Shown piece after piece: positions 1 through 8,683 of a stretch of DNA of 64,000 nt; within the stretch, counting starts at the first letter, position 1, and each line of letters starts with the position of its first letter. Origin of the DNA: Streptomyces sp. NBC_01478 (lineage in GTDB: Bacteria; Actinomycetota; Actinomycetes; Streptomycetales; Streptomycetaceae); assembly GCF_036227225.1 (NCBI RefSeq), contig NZ_CP109444.1, positions 7,297,501 through 7,361,500 of the forward strand. Reading direction: 5' to 3'. The notes under the pieces were generated by a model that did not search any database, was not told where the DNA came from, and was given only the letters and a program-made list of their open reading frames with translations. Position numbers and translations under genes: made by a program.

Positions 1-123
1 GCCGGAGCCGCGATCCGCGCAGTGTGGCGTGAGCAACGTGGCCGGAACGACTGGGAGTTGACCTCCCACGTCGGCGCGCACCTCACCGAAACCGCAGTGA
101 TCCGAGAGGACGTTCCTGCGTGA
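1..123 (+). CDS. C-terminal fragment of an upstream gene, possibly a membrane glycosyltransferase
   Basis: Reading frame 1 is open from the window edge to a TGA at 121-123 and encodes about 40 residues. The tail contains a WELTSHVG-like stretch that resembles the W-E-x-T-x-H segment near the C terminus of some processive family 2 glycosyltransferases, but the match is short. The stop overlaps the GTG start of the next gene (GTGA at 120-123), as at the next two junctions, so it probably belongs to the same operon. The start and most of the protein lie outside the window. Confidence 0.45.
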   Translation, partial: AGAAIRAVWREQRGRNDWELTSHVGAHLTETAVIREDVPA

Positions 124-1766
124 CCTCCACCCTTCCCGCGGTGACCACCACGGTCCCCGCGCAGCGGCAGCCTGCGCCTGAAACCGGTTCGGCCGGTCGA
201 ACGACACCGCCGAGCAGACTCCGTTCCTCGCGCTCCGACCTCCTTCTCTGCGGCCTGCTCCTCGTCGCGATCCTCGTCGTGCAGGGCTGGAACATCGCCG
301 ACTACCCGACGCTCAGCGACGACGAGGGCACCTACCTCGCCCAGGCCTGGGCCGTCCAGCAGGGCACCGGCCTGGCCCACTACACCTACTGGTACGACCA
401 CCCGCCGCTCGGCTGGATCCAGATCGCCCTGCTCACCTGGATCCCCGCGCACTTCAGCCCCGGCTCGATGACCGTCGGCACCATGCGCCTCGCGATGCTG
501 GTCATCAGCGCGATCAGCGCGATCCTCGTCTACGTCCTCGCCCGCCGGCTCTCGCTGCCGCGCTGGGCGGCCGGACTCGCCATGGTGCTCTTCGGGCTGT
601 CCCCGCTGTCCGTGATCCTCCAGCGGGAGATCTTCCTCGACAACATCGCCGTGATGTGGATGCTGCTCGCGTTCTGCCTGGCAGCGTCGCCAAGTCGCCA
701 TCTCTGGCACCATTTTGGAGCCGGTCTCGCCGGTGCGGCCTCGGTCCTCACCAAGGAGACGATGCTCGTCATCCTCCCGGCGCTGCTGCTCACCATGTGG
801 CGCCACGGACACCGCGACACCCGCAAGTTCGCGCTCACCGGCGCCATCACCGCCTGCGCCCTGATCGGGTTCGCGTACCCCCTCTTCGCCCTGCTCAAGG
901 GCGAGTTGCTGCCGGGCAGCGGACATGTCTCCCTGTGGGACGGCCTCAAGTACCAGATGACCAGACCGGGTTCGGGCTTCATCCTCGACCAGGGCACGGG
1001 TTCCTACGGCGTCCTCCACTCCTGGCTCTACTACGACCGTGTCCTGCCGCTGGGCGGCCTCGCCGGGGCGCTGCTCCTGCTGGTCACCTGGCGCTGGTCG
1101 GTCACCGCCCGCTCGCTCGCCGGACCGGCACTGACCGTGGCGATCCTCGCCCTGGTCGCCCTGCGCCCGGGCGGCTACCTGCCCGCGATGTACATCATCG
1201 GCGCGCTGCCCTTCCTCGCCCTCGTCCTCGCCGGGGGCACCGCCTCCGTCGCCCACGCGGTGCTGCGCAGATGGCGCGGAGAAGGGGAGAAACGATACGT
1301 CACCGGGGGCCGGTACCTGCTTGCCGTGGTCCTCGCGATCGCGGCCGGCGCCTATGTCGTACCGAAGTGGTACGACGGCGACCACACCGCCGTGACCACC
1401 GACGCCAACGCCCCCTACCGGGCCGCCTCGAAGTGGCTGTCCACCGAGGTCGCCGACCCGAAGGACACCCGCGTCCTCGTCGACGACGCGCTCTGGCTGG
1501 ACCTGGTGCACGCCGGGTACCGGCCCGGGCTCGGGGTCATCTGGTTCTACAAGGCCGACCTCGACCCGGCCGTCACCAAGACGCTGCCGCACGGCTGGAA
1601 GGACATCGACTACGTGGTGGCCTCCCCGACGGTACGGCGCGACGCGGTCGACCTGCCCAACGTCAAGGCGGCGATCGAGCACTCCACACCGGTCGCCACC
1701 TTCGGCACCGGCGACGACCGCATCGAGATCCGGCAGATCCAGTCCGAGACCGTGGGAGCCCAGTGA
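120..1766 (+). CDS. GT39-type polytopic membrane glycosyltransferase
   Basis: This 548-residue membrane protein has about ten hydrophobic helices. A DDEGTYLAQAW motif follows the first helix, the position of the acidic catalytic pair in the GT-C fold (GT39/ArnT/PMT superfamily). Such enzymes move a sugar from a polyprenyl-phosphate carrier to an acceptor on the outer face of the membrane. A 'HPPLGW' segment in the first external loop and a soluble C-terminal domain after the last helix (about residue 425 on) also fit. It starts at GTG 120, overlapping the upstream stop, and its TGA overlaps the ATG of the next gene. That next gene encodes a polyprenyl-phosphate sugar synthase type enzyme, the expected donor maker. 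Acceptor and sugar cannot be read from sequence. Confidence 0.8.
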   Translation: MTSTLPAVTTTVPAQRQPAPETGSAGRTTPPSRLRSSRSDLLLCGLLLVAILVVQGWNIADYPTLSDDEGTYLAQAWAVQQGTGLAHYTYWYDHPPLGWIQIALLTWIPAHFSPGSMTVGTMRLAMLVISAISAILVYVLARRLSLPRWAAGLAMVLFGLSPLSVILQREIFLDNIAVMWMLLAFCLAASPSRHLWHHFGAGLAGAASVLTKETMLVILPALLLTMWRHGHRDTRKFALTGAITACALIGFAYPLFALLKGELLPGSGHVSLWDGLKYQMTRPGSGFILDQGTGSYGVLHSWLYYDRVLPLGGLAGALLLLVTWRWSVTARSLAGPALTVAILALVALRPGGYLPAMYIIGALPFLALVLAGGTASVAHAVLRRWRGEGEKRYVTGGRYLLAVVLAIAAGAYVVPKWYDGDHTAVTTDANAPYRAASKWLSTEVADPKDTRVLVDDALWLDLVHAGYRPGLGVIWFYKADLDPAVTKTLPHGWKDIDYVVASPTVRRDAVDLPNVKAAIEHSTPVATFGTGDDRIEIRQIQSETVGAQ

Positions 1767-2959
1767 TGAGCCAAGAGTCCATCGTCCCGGGCGAGTTGGG
1801 TGATCCGGCGGTACGCGGAGCCGAGATCGCCGAGCCCGGTGCCGTCACCATCGTCGTACCGACCTTCAACGAGTCGGCAAATGTACGGGAGTTGCTGCAC
1901 CGGATCACCGAATCCGTGCCGACCCGGCTGCCCTGCGAGGTCGTCTTCGTGGACGACTCCACCGACGACACCCCCGAGGTGATCTCCGAGGCGGCGCAGG
2001 ACTGCCCGTTCCCGGTGACCGTGCTGCACCGGGAGGAGCCGGTCGGCGGCCTCGGCGGTGCGGTCGTCGAAGGGATCAAGGCGGCTACGTCCGACTGGAT
2101 CGTCGTCATGGACGGCGATCTTCAGCATCCGCCGTCCCTGGTACCGGAGTTGGTCGGCACCGGCGAGCGCGCGCACGCCGGGCTGGTCGTCGCCTCCCGG
2201 TACATCAAGGGCGGCAGCCGCGAGGGGCTGGCCGGCGGATACCGCGTCGCCGTGTCCCGCGGGGCGACCTGGCTCACCAAGACGCTCTTCCCGCGCAAAC
2301 TGCGCGGCATCAGCGACCCGATGAGCGGCTTCTTCGCGATCCGGCGCAGCGCGGTGACGGCGGAGGCGCTGAAGCCGCTCGGCTACAAAATCTTGCTCGA
2401 ACTGGCCGTACGCAGCCGTCCGCGCCAGGTCACCGAGGTGCCGTTCGTCTTCCAGGACCGCTTCGCGGGGGAGTCCAAGTCGACCGCGCAGGAGGGTTTT
2501 CGCTTCCTGCGCCACCTCCTCGGACTGCGTACGGCCTCGCCGGTCGCGCGCATGGTGGTGTTCGGCCTGATCGGCGCCACCGGCTTCCTGCCGAACCTGG
2601 TCGGCCTGTGGGCGCTGACCAAGACGGGCCTGCACTACGTCCCGGCCGAGATCCTCGCCAACCAGCTCGGCGTGGCCTGGAACTTCTATCTCATCGAGCA
2701 TCTGCTGTTCCGCGACCGGCGCCGACACCGCAACTGGTGGGACCGCGCGGGCCGGTTCGCGCTGCTCGCCAACGCCGATCTGGTGCTGCGGATCCCGCTG
2801 ATCGCCCTGTTCATCCACAAGTTCGGCATGGGCGCCGTGTCGGCGACCGCGGTCGCGCTGGTCATGACGTTCGTCCTGCGCTTCGTCGGAACCGAGGCGT
2901 TGGTCTATCTCCCGCGCCGGGGACGTGAGAGCCGTACAGCACCGAGGAGAGCCGTGTGA
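1766..2959 (+). CDS. GT2 polyprenyl-phosphate glycosyltransferase fused to a GtrA-like membrane domain
   Basis: The protein has 397 residues from the ATG overlapping the previous stop. The N-terminal half (about 25-250) is a GT2 domain of the dolichol-phosphate mannosyltransferase type: VVPTFNES, FVDDSTDD and a DGDLQHPP motif supplying the nucleotide-sugar and metal-binding aspartates. The C-terminal part (about 255-385) has four hydrophobic helices typical of GtrA-like proteins, which are thought to help flip or anchor the lipid-linked sugar. It probably makes a polyprenyl-phosphate sugar that the preceding GT39-like enzyme uses. Its stop overlaps the GTG start of the oxidase gene, so all three genes look translationally coupled. 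Confidence 0.85.
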   Translation: MSQESIVPGELGDPAVRGAEIAEPGAVTIVVPTFNESANVRELLHRITESVPTRLPCEVVFVDDSTDDTPEVISEAAQDCPFPVTVLHREEPVGGLGGAVVEGIKAATSDWIVVMDGDLQHPPSLVPELVGTGERAHAGLVVASRYIKGGSREGLAGGYRVAVSRGATWLTKTLFPRKLRGISDPMSGFFAIRRSAVTAEALKPLGYKILLELAVRSRPRQVTEVPFVFQDRFAGESKSTAQEGFRFLRHLLGLRTASPVARMVVFGLIGATGFLPNLVGLWALTKTGLHYVPAEILANQLGVAWNFYLIEHLLFRDRRRHRNWWDRAGRFALLANADLVLRIPLIALFIHKFGMGAVSATAVALVMTFVLRFVGTEALVYLPRRGRESRTAPRRAV

Positions 2960-5373
2960 ACAAGTACCGCAGAAGAACCGCCATCGTCGGGGTGGGCGCA
3001 CTGACCGCCGGACTGCTGCTCACCTCGCCGCAGTCCGCCGAGGCCGCGAACCTCGTGCTCAATCCGGGCTTCGAGACGGCCGGCAGCGACGGGATGCCGT
3101 ACTGCTGGGAGAAGTCCGGCTGGGGCGACAACGACTTTGACTTCAGTACGACTTCGGACGCGCACTCCGGTGCGAAGGCCATGAAGGTCTCCGTGACCCG
3201 GCGGGTGGACGGTGACCGCAAGGCACTGATCACCGAGTCCACGACCTGCGCGCCGGTGGTGACGGCGGGCAAGCAGTACGACCTCGGGCTCTGGTACAAG
3301 ACGACCACGCCGGACGCGAACATCACGCTGTTCCGGCATGACACGACGGCCGGCTGGCAGTACTGGTCCGACCTCAAGACCCTGGAGATGCAGGGGAGTT
3401 GGACCCAGGCCACGGTCCGAACGCCCGCAGTCCCGGCCGGTACCGACCGGATCACCTGGGGTGTGTCGGTCTACGGCACCGGGTCCGCGACCACCGACGA
3501 CTACACGATGGACCAGGTCCCGGACACGCTCCCGCCGGCGACCTGTACGGCCACCGCCGAGCAGTGCGCGAACGGGCGGTGGGACGTGCTCCCGACGCAG
3601 AACCCCGTCCGCTCGATGCACTCCGTCGTCCTCAACAACGGCAAGGTGCTGCTGATCGCGGGCTCCGGCAACAGCCAGGAGCAGTTCGACGCGGGGACGT
3701 TCACGAGCGCGGTGTACGACCCGGTGGCCGGGACGTACAAGGTGATCCCCACGCCGAAGGACATGTTCTGCTCGGGGCACATCCAGTTGCAGGACGGCCG
3801 GGTGCTGGTGATGAGCGGCAACAAGGCGTTCCCGGCGGCGGACGGTTCGCACGGGTACGAGGGGTACAAGGACTCGTACATCTTCGACCCGGTGACCGAG
3901 ACGTACAGCAAGACGAACGACCTCGTCGACGGCCACTGGTATCCGTCGGCGACCGAACTCGGCAACGGTGACGTCATCTCGTTCGGCGGGCTGCGCGAGG
4001 ACTCGACGGGTTCGGTGACGGCCGAGTACTGGTCGGACGCCCAGCAGAAGTGGCTGCCGTTGTCGCAGGTCAACCAGACGTGGTCGTACTGGGGGCTGTA
4101 CCCGTCGATGGTCCTGATGCAGGACGGCCGGCTCTTCTACACGGGCAGCCATGTCTTCGGGAACAACATCCCTGGCACGGGCTCGGCGATCTACGACTAC
4201 GGCGCGAACACCATCACGTCGGTCCCGGGGCTCCAGAACAAGGACCAACGCGACCAGTCGGCAAGCGTGTTGCTGCCTCCGGCGCAGGACCAGAAGGTCC
4301 TCACCATCGGCGGCGGCAACATCGACTCCAACCCGGACGCGAACCGGCTGACCGACATCATCGACCTCAAGGCCGCGAACCCGACGTACACGGTCGGTCC
4401 CCAGATCCCGCAGGGGACCGTCGACCTGGGGAACGGTGCGGTGGCCGAGACCGGCGCGCAGGGCAAGATGTACGTGTCCGCCGTACTGCTGCCGGACGGC
4501 ACGGTGCTGGAGACGGGCGGTGCGCTGCACAACCGGGCGAACCCCGTGTACGAGGCGTCGATCTTCGACCCGGCGACCACGACGTTCGATCCGGTGGCCG
4601 CCGATCCGCAGGCGCGCGGCTACCACTCCTCGTCGTTCCTGCTGCCGGACGGGCGGGTGATGTCGACCGGTGACAACCCGGGCAACGGCACCTGGAACCA
4701 CAACGTGTCGATCTACACCCCGCCGTATCTCCTCAAGGGCACGCGGCCGACGATCACTTCGGTGATCGACAACGAGTGGGAGTACGGCGACACCCAGACG
4801 ATCACCGTCGACCGGCCCATCGCCAAGGCGGAGTTGATCCGCCCGGCGGCGGTCACGCACTCCTCGGACCCGAACCAGCGGTTCGTGGACCTGCCGCTCT
4901 CGGTGAACGGCAACACGGTCGACCTGAACGTGACGAGCAACCCCAACCTGGCGCCGCCCGGCTGGTACATGCTCTTCGCGGTGGACGCCAACGGTGTTCC
5001 GTCGGTCGCCAAGTGGGTCCACCTGCAAGGCCCTTCGGCCCTGACGACCGACACGGCCTCGGCCCACGTCCACTCCTTCGCCGACTCCCTGACCGGCAAG
5101 GTCACCGAGCCAGGCAAGAAGCGGACCTCGCAGAAGGTCTCCGTGACCATCTCCGGCTGCGACCGCCACTACGGCACGATCAACGTCTGCGTGCCCACGG
5201 TCTTCCCGGCCGAGGTCAAGTCGACGGCCGCGGCCCGCTGTTCATGGCTCCAGCAGAACGACTACGGCCGTTTGAAGGTCAACGGCAAGGACGACCCGCT
5301 GCGGCTCGACCCGAACAAGGACGGGGTGGCCTGCGGGAAGGGTGACGTGAAGACCGTACAGAAGAAGCGGTAG
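2956..5373 (+). CDS. Secreted copper-radical (galactose/glyoxal) oxidase with a C-terminal Excalibur-like tail
   Basis: This is an 805-residue secreted protein with a signal peptide ending near AEA-A (residue 31). An N-terminal galactose-binding-like domain (NLVLNPGFE, about 31-190) is followed by a seven-bladed kelch propeller and a C-terminal immunoglobulin-like domain (DUF1929 type). All expected copper and cofactor residues of the AA5 family can be placed: Cys272 (DMFCSGH), Tyr329 (HWYPS), Tyr556-His557 (RGYHSSSFLLPDGR) and His635 (VTHSSDPNQR). Cys272 and Tyr329 could form the thioether radical cofactor. The last 50 residues contain RCSWLQQ and DPNKDGVACG, like an Excalibur calcium-binding motif, an unusual addition. 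GAGGAG precedes GTG 2956. Streptomyces GlxA, a related oxidase, works with a glycan synthase at hyphal tips, so a similar glycan-modifying role is likely here. Confidence 0.85.
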   Translation: MNKYRRRTAIVGVGALTAGLLLTSPQSAEAANLVLNPGFETAGSDGMPYCWEKSGWGDNDFDFSTTSDAHSGAKAMKVSVTRRVDGDRKALITESTTCAPVVTAGKQYDLGLWYKTTTPDANITLFRHDTTAGWQYWSDLKTLEMQGSWTQATVRTPAVPAGTDRITWGVSVYGTGSATTDDYTMDQVPDTLPPATCTATAEQCANGRWDVLPTQNPVRSMHSVVLNNGKVLLIAGSGNSQEQFDAGTFTSAVYDPVAGTYKVIPTPKDMFCSGHIQLQDGRVLVMSGNKAFPAADGSHGYEGYKDSYIFDPVTETYSKTNDLVDGHWYPSATELGNGDVISFGGLREDSTGSVTAEYWSDAQQKWLPLSQVNQTWSYWGLYPSMVLMQDGRLFYTGSHVFGNNIPGTGSAIYDYGANTITSVPGLQNKDQRDQSASVLLPPAQDQKVLTIGGGNIDSNPDANRLTDIIDLKAANPTYTVGPQIPQGTVDLGNGAVAETGAQGKMYVSAVLLPDGTVLETGGALHNRANPVYEASIFDPATTTFDPVAADPQARGYHSSSFLLPDGRVMSTGDNPGNGTWNHNVSIYTPPYLLKGTRPTITSVIDNEWEYGDTQTITVDRPIAKAELIRPAAVTHSSDPNQRFVDLPLSVNGNTVDLNVTSNPNLAPPGWYMLFAVDANGVPSVAKWVHLQGPSALTTDTASAHVHSFADSLTGKVTEPGKKRTSQKVSVTISGCDRHYGTINVCVPTVFPAEVKSTAAARCSWLQQNDYGRLKVNGKDDPLRLDPNKDGVACGKGDVKTVQKKR

Positions 5374-5382
5374 CCGTCCCGC

Positions 5383-5431
5383 GAACTCGGCGAGGGCGCT
5401 TCCCTGTTGGGAGCGTGCCCTCGCCGAGTTC
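5383..5431. terminator. Bidirectional hairpin between convergent genes
   Basis: A perfect 15-bp inverted repeat (arms 5383-5397 and 5417-5431, arm sequence GAACTCGGCGAGGGC) lies 10 bp after the oxidase stop and 30 bp before the end of the small minus-strand gene. There is no long T run, as is common in Streptomyces. It probably ends transcription from both sides. Confidence 0.75.
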
Positions 5432-5461
5432 ACAGGTTGCGGTAGACGTCGGAGCTCGGAA

Positions 5462-5650
5462 TCAGGCGCCGTCGGAGCGGAGCAAGGCAGTCATCACCTC
5501 AAGAGAGACGGAGCCGTCGCGCCCCTCGGCCTCCGCCTTGTCCGCCAGGCCGTTCAGCCAGGTGTCCTCGGCCTGCTCTTCGAGTTCACGCGGGCGCCCG
5601 TACTCGTCGATGTCGACGACCTCCTCCTCAGTCACCGGCTCGCGGCTCAC
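5462..5650 (-). CDS. Small acidic protein coupled to the TetR gene
   Basis: This 62-residue acidic protein is read from a GTG whose first bases overlap the TetR stop codon (GTGA overlap at 5647-5650). The sequence begins MSREPVTEEEVVDIDEYGRP and is rich in Glu and Asp, with an amphipathic helix in its second half. No family is recognised. The overlap means it is the third gene of the MFS-TetR operon and is probably co-translated with the repressor. It could be a small partner or modulator of the regulator, but nothing in the sequence proves that. Confidence 0.6.
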   Translation of the reverse strand: MSREPVTEEEVVDIDEYGRPRELEEQAEDTWLNGLADKAEAEGRDGSVSLEVMTALLRSDGA

Positions 5651-6279
5651 TCGGAAAGCCCGTGCTCCAGTACATCCATCGTGCGGTCCACCAGCCCCGC
5701 GAAGTCGTCCCGGTGGCCGTGCTCCGCCCAGTACAAGGACGTCTCCATCAGGCCGCCGACGATGGACATGGCGTAGACGCGGACCTCCAGGCTCTCCGGG
5801 TCCCGGCCGGTGCGTTCGGCGATGGCCTCGCAGAGCATGGTGCCGGTGACCGACATGCTCTCCATCATGCGGGAGCGGACCGCCGGGACCTGGACCATCA
5901 GATGGGTGCGGAGCCGGGAGGTCTCCTGGTCCTCTTTCATGCCGTAGCTGATGGCCTTCTGCATCACGTACCGCAGCGTGACCATCCACGGCTCGTCGGT
6001 CGGACGGCTCCGCAGTTCGTCCATGATGATCGGGTCGAACTCGTCCGTGATGACGATGTCTTCCTTGGTGGGGAAGTAGCGGAAGACGGTCGACGGCGAC
6101 ACCTCGGCGCGCTCCGCGATCTGCTCGATCGTCGTCGCGTCGTACCCCTGTTCCTTGACCAGTGCGTACGTCGCGGTGCGGATCGCCTCGCGGGTCTTGA
6201 TCTTCTTGCGCTCCCGGAGCCCCAGTTGAGGGCGGTCGGCGGGGCTGAAGGGGGAGGGCGTTGCCGTCATGCTGCTCAT
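5647..6279 (-). CDS. TetR/AcrR-family transcriptional regulator
   Basis: The protein has 210 residues. The N-terminal helix-turn-helix spans about residues 22-68 (REAIRTATYALVKEQGYDAT, then EVSPSTVFRYFPTKEDIV). It is followed by an all-helical ligand and dimer domain. The ATG at 6277-6279 overlaps the stop of the upstream MFS gene, so efflux pump and regulator share a transcript, a common arrangement for drug-responsive autoregulated pumps. The likely target is the promoter just upstream of the MFS start, where two TTGACA copies lie 17 bp apart. The inducer is unknown. Confidence 0.88.
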   Translation of the reverse strand: MSSMTATPSPFSPADRPQLGLRERKKIKTREAIRTATYALVKEQGYDATTIEQIAERAEVSPSTVFRYFPTKEDIVITDEFDPIIMDELRSRPTDEPWMVTLRYVMQKAISYGMKEDQETSRLRTHLMVQVPAVRSRMMESMSVTGTMLCEAIAERTGRDPESLEVRVYAMSIVGGLMETSLYWAEHGHRDDFAGLVDRTMDVLEHGLSE

Positions 6280-7856
6280 TGTCCGGCATCCGCCAGAGCG
6301 ATGACCACGGCTGTGGCCGGGTCTTCCTCCGCCTCCTCCTGCTTGGCGGGCGCGGCCGGCGTGTTCGGCAGGAACGCCGCGGACAGCAGGGCGGTGACGA
6401 GGGCCGCGACACCGCACACCAGCAGCACCAGGCCCATGCCGTGGACGTACGCGCTGTTCGCGGAGGCGACGAGGTCCGCCGAGCCTGTCTTCTGAGCGAC
6501 TATGTGCGCCGCTACGACGGACTCCCCGGCCGTGTCCGCCGCCTTCGCGGGCAGGCCGGTGACGTCGAGGCGGTCGCGGAAGGAGCTCGCGAGCAGGCTG
6601 CCGAGCAGGGCGATGCCGATCGCCGCGCCGACCTGGCGCATGGTCATCAGGAGCCCGGCGCCGCTGCCGGCCCGGTCGCGGGGCAGCGCACCGAGCGCGC
6701 CGTCCATCGCGGGGACGATCGAGAAGCCGAAGCCGAACCCGGTGATGGACAGCCACAGCGCGGTGAAGCCGTAGCCGGAGTCGACCGTCGTACGGCTGCC
6801 GAGCAGCGCGGCGAAGGCCAGGACCACCAGGCCCGCGCAGACCACGGCACGGGAGCCGAACTTGTTGACGAGCGGCTGTGCGGCCCGGGCCGCGATGATC
6901 AGGCCGCCCATCATGGGCAGCAGCCGGACGCCGGTGCCCAGCGCGTCGTTGCCGAGCACCGCCTGGAGGTACTGCGGCAGCACGAACAGCAGGCCGGACA
7001 GGACGAACATCACCAGGGTCGCGGCGATCGAGCTGAACAGGAAACCGCGGTGGCGGAGCAGGGTCATGTCGAGCATCGGGCGTTCCATGCGCCGCTCGCG
7101 CAGGACGAGCGCGCCGATCAGGATCGCCGATCCGACGAGCATGCCCACGATCAGCGGGTCGCCCCAACCACGGCTGGGCGCCTCGATGATCGCGTAGATG
7201 AGGGAGCCGAGGCCGGTCGCCGTGAACGCGGTGGACAGGGCGTCGACCCTGGGCGAGGCGGGGTCGCGGGTCTCGGGGAGCAGGAAGACGCAGGCGGCGA
7301 TGCCGATCGCGGCCATCGGGATGTTGACCAGGAAGACCGAGCCCCACCAGAAGTGGTTGAGCAGCCAGCCGCCGATGATCGGGCCGAGCGGCAGCCCCAG
7401 CGAGGAGGCCGCGGAGATGATGCCGACGGCCTTGGTGCGCTCGTCGGGGCCGAAGAGCGAGGGCAGCACGGACAGCGCGAGCGGGGTGACCAGGGCCGCG
7501 CCGACGCCCATCACCGTGCGGGCCGCGATGACCCAGTTCACGTCGCCCGCCAGGGCGCCGGCCACGGAACCGGCGAGGAAGATGCCGAGCCCGGCGATCA
7601 GCATGCGGCGCCGTCCGAAGCGGTCGCCGAGCAGGCCCGCCGGGAGCATCAGGGCCGCGAAGACGATGACGTACGAGTCCGCCATCCACTGCTGCTGGCC
7701 GGTGGTGGCGCCGAGTTCGCCGGCCATCGTGGGCAGGGCGACGTTCAGGATCGTCGTGTCGAAGCCGAGCGTGAGCATGCTCGCGACCAGGGCCCCGAGG
7801 GCCCACCAGCGGCGCGGGTCGCGTCGCACGTCGTTGGAGTCAGTGACAGTAGCCAT
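6276..7856 (-). CDS. MFS drug efflux transporter, DHA2 (EmrB/QacA-like) family
   Basis: At 526 residues with about 14 predicted membrane helices, this has the size and topology of DHA2 proton-coupled drug exporters. The N-terminal helix carries LGFDTTILNVALP (motif D1 of the family), and GDRFGRRRML between helices 2 and 3 is the general MFS motif A. It should export hydrophobic compounds using the proton gradient. It is the first gene of a three-gene operon with a TetR regulator and a 62-residue protein, so expression probably responds to a toxic compound. The ATG at 7856 gives a standard N terminus. The substrate cannot be deduced. Confidence 0.9.
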   Translation of the reverse strand: MATVTDSNDVRRDPRRWWALGALVASMLTLGFDTTILNVALPTMAGELGATTGQQQWMADSYVIVFAALMLPAGLLGDRFGRRRMLIAGLGIFLAGSVAGALAGDVNWVIAARTVMGVGAALVTPLALSVLPSLFGPDERTKAVGIISAASSLGLPLGPIIGGWLLNHFWWGSVFLVNIPMAAIGIAACVFLLPETRDPASPRVDALSTAFTATGLGSLIYAIIEAPSRGWGDPLIVGMLVGSAILIGALVLRERRMERPMLDMTLLRHRGFLFSSIAATLVMFVLSGLLFVLPQYLQAVLGNDALGTGVRLLPMMGGLIIAARAAQPLVNKFGSRAVVCAGLVVLAFAALLGSRTTVDSGYGFTALWLSITGFGFGFSIVPAMDGALGALPRDRAGSGAGLLMTMRQVGAAIGIALLGSLLASSFRDRLDVTGLPAKAADTAGESVVAAHIVAQKTGSADLVASANSAYVHGMGLVLLVCGVAALVTALLSAAFLPNTPAAPAKQEEAEEDPATAVVIALADAGQ

Positions 7857-7864
7857 GAAATGAG

Positions 7865-7893
7865 AGTAGCTGTCAAAAGGTGGTGCATGTCAA
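7865..7893 (-). promoter_or_regulatory. Candidate promoter/operator of the MFS-TetR operon
   Basis: On the minus strand a consensus TTGACA (7888-7893) is followed 17 bp later by a weak -10 (GCTACT, 7865-7870), directly before the MFS ATG at 7856. A second TTGACA lies at 7871-7876, repeating at a 17-bp interval. The repeat could serve as promoter element, TetR operator or both. The 5' leader would be only a few bases long. Confidence 0.45.
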
Positions 7894-7916
7894 CAGGGAT
7901 CGACTGTCAGCGCATG

Positions 7917-7948
7917 AAAAATGGCCACGGCTCGAAAGCCGTGGCCAT
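7917..7948 (-). terminator. Intrinsic terminator of the hemolysin III-like gene
   Basis: A perfect 12-bp stem (ATGGCCACGGCT at 7921-7932 against 7937-7948) with a CGAA loop is followed on the minus strand by TTTT. It lies 22 bp after the stop of the 7970-8683 gene and has the shape of a classic rho-independent terminator. Confidence 0.85.
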
Positions 7949-7969
7949 GAACAGGGGGTGTCCCGGGTG

Positions 7970-8683
7970 CTACCCGTGCTGGTACGCCACCAGGGAGATC
8001 CCGACGTAGTGCACGAGGAAGGCCGCCACCGTGAGGGAGTGGAAGACCTCGTGGAAACCGAACCAGCGCGGTGACGGGTTCGGGCGCTTGATGCCGTAGA
8101 TCACGCCGCCCGCGCTGTAGAGCAGCCCGCCGACGACCACCAGGACCAGGACGGCGATGCCGCCCGCGCGCATGAAGTCGGGCAGGAAGAAGACGGCCGC
8201 CCAGCCCATCGCGATGTAGCAGGGGGTGTAGAGCCAGCGCGGCGCGCCGACCCAGAAGACCCGGAAGGCGATGCCGGCCAGTGCCGCGCCCCAGATGCCC
8301 CAGAGCAGCCACTCACCCTTGGCGCCCGGGAGCAGCAGCATCGTCAGGGGCGTGTACGTGCCCGCGATGATCAGGAAGATGTTGGCGTGATCGAGTCTGC
8401 GCAGGATGCCGTCCATGCGCGGGCTCCAGTCGCCCCGGTGGTACAGCGCGCTGACGCCGAAGAGCAGGCAGGCCGTCAGGGCGAAGATCGCGCAGGCGAT
8501 ACGGGCCCGGGGTGTGTCGGCGAGGGCGGTGAGCACCAGGCCCGCGATCAACACGGCCGGAAACATGCCGAGGTGCAGCCAGCCGCGCAGCTTCGGTTTC
8601 ACATGGTCGGGAATCGAGAGCGCGGAGGGACCGTGGCCGTGTGTCGGCGTGTCCGTGGGCGCGTCGGGGACGGACGCAGTCAT
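7970..8683 (-). CDS. Hemolysin III-family (PAQR, TrhA-like) membrane protein
   Basis: This 237-residue protein has seven hydrophobic helices. It carries the conserved PAQR/hemolysin III motifs: SALYHRGDW after helix 2, DHANIFLIIAGTYTP at helix 3, and HEVFHSLTVAAFLVHYV near the C terminus. The Ser, Asp and His residues of these motifs form the metal site in the family. Members have been linked to membrane lipid homeostasis and haemolysis, but the reaction in actinobacteria is not settled. It forms a single-gene unit with its own terminator downstream and a divergent pckG upstream. Confidence 0.85.
   Translation of the reverse strand: MTASVPDAPTDTPTHGHGPSALSIPDHVKPKLRGWLHLGMFPAVLIAGLVLTALADTPRARIACAIFALTACLLFGVSALYHRGDWSPRMDGILRRLDHANIFLIIAGTYTPLTMLLLPGAKGEWLLWGIWGAALAGIAFRVFWVGAPRWLYTPCYIAMGWAAVFFLPDFMRAGGIAVLVLVVVGGLLYSAGGVIYGIKRPNPSPRWFGFHEVFHSLTVAAFLVHYVGISLVAYQHG

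Noticed and set aside
2905..5169. A 754-codon open frame on the minus strand opposite the copper-radical oxidase gene
   Set aside because: It is a high-GC shadow: Arg/Val/Gly-rich low-complexity translation with no domain, while the plus strand has a complete enzyme with all ligands.
6261..8009. A 582-codon plus-strand frame across the TetR and MFS genes
   Set aside because: The translation is Asp/Arg/Gln-rich nonsense antisense to two clear genes.
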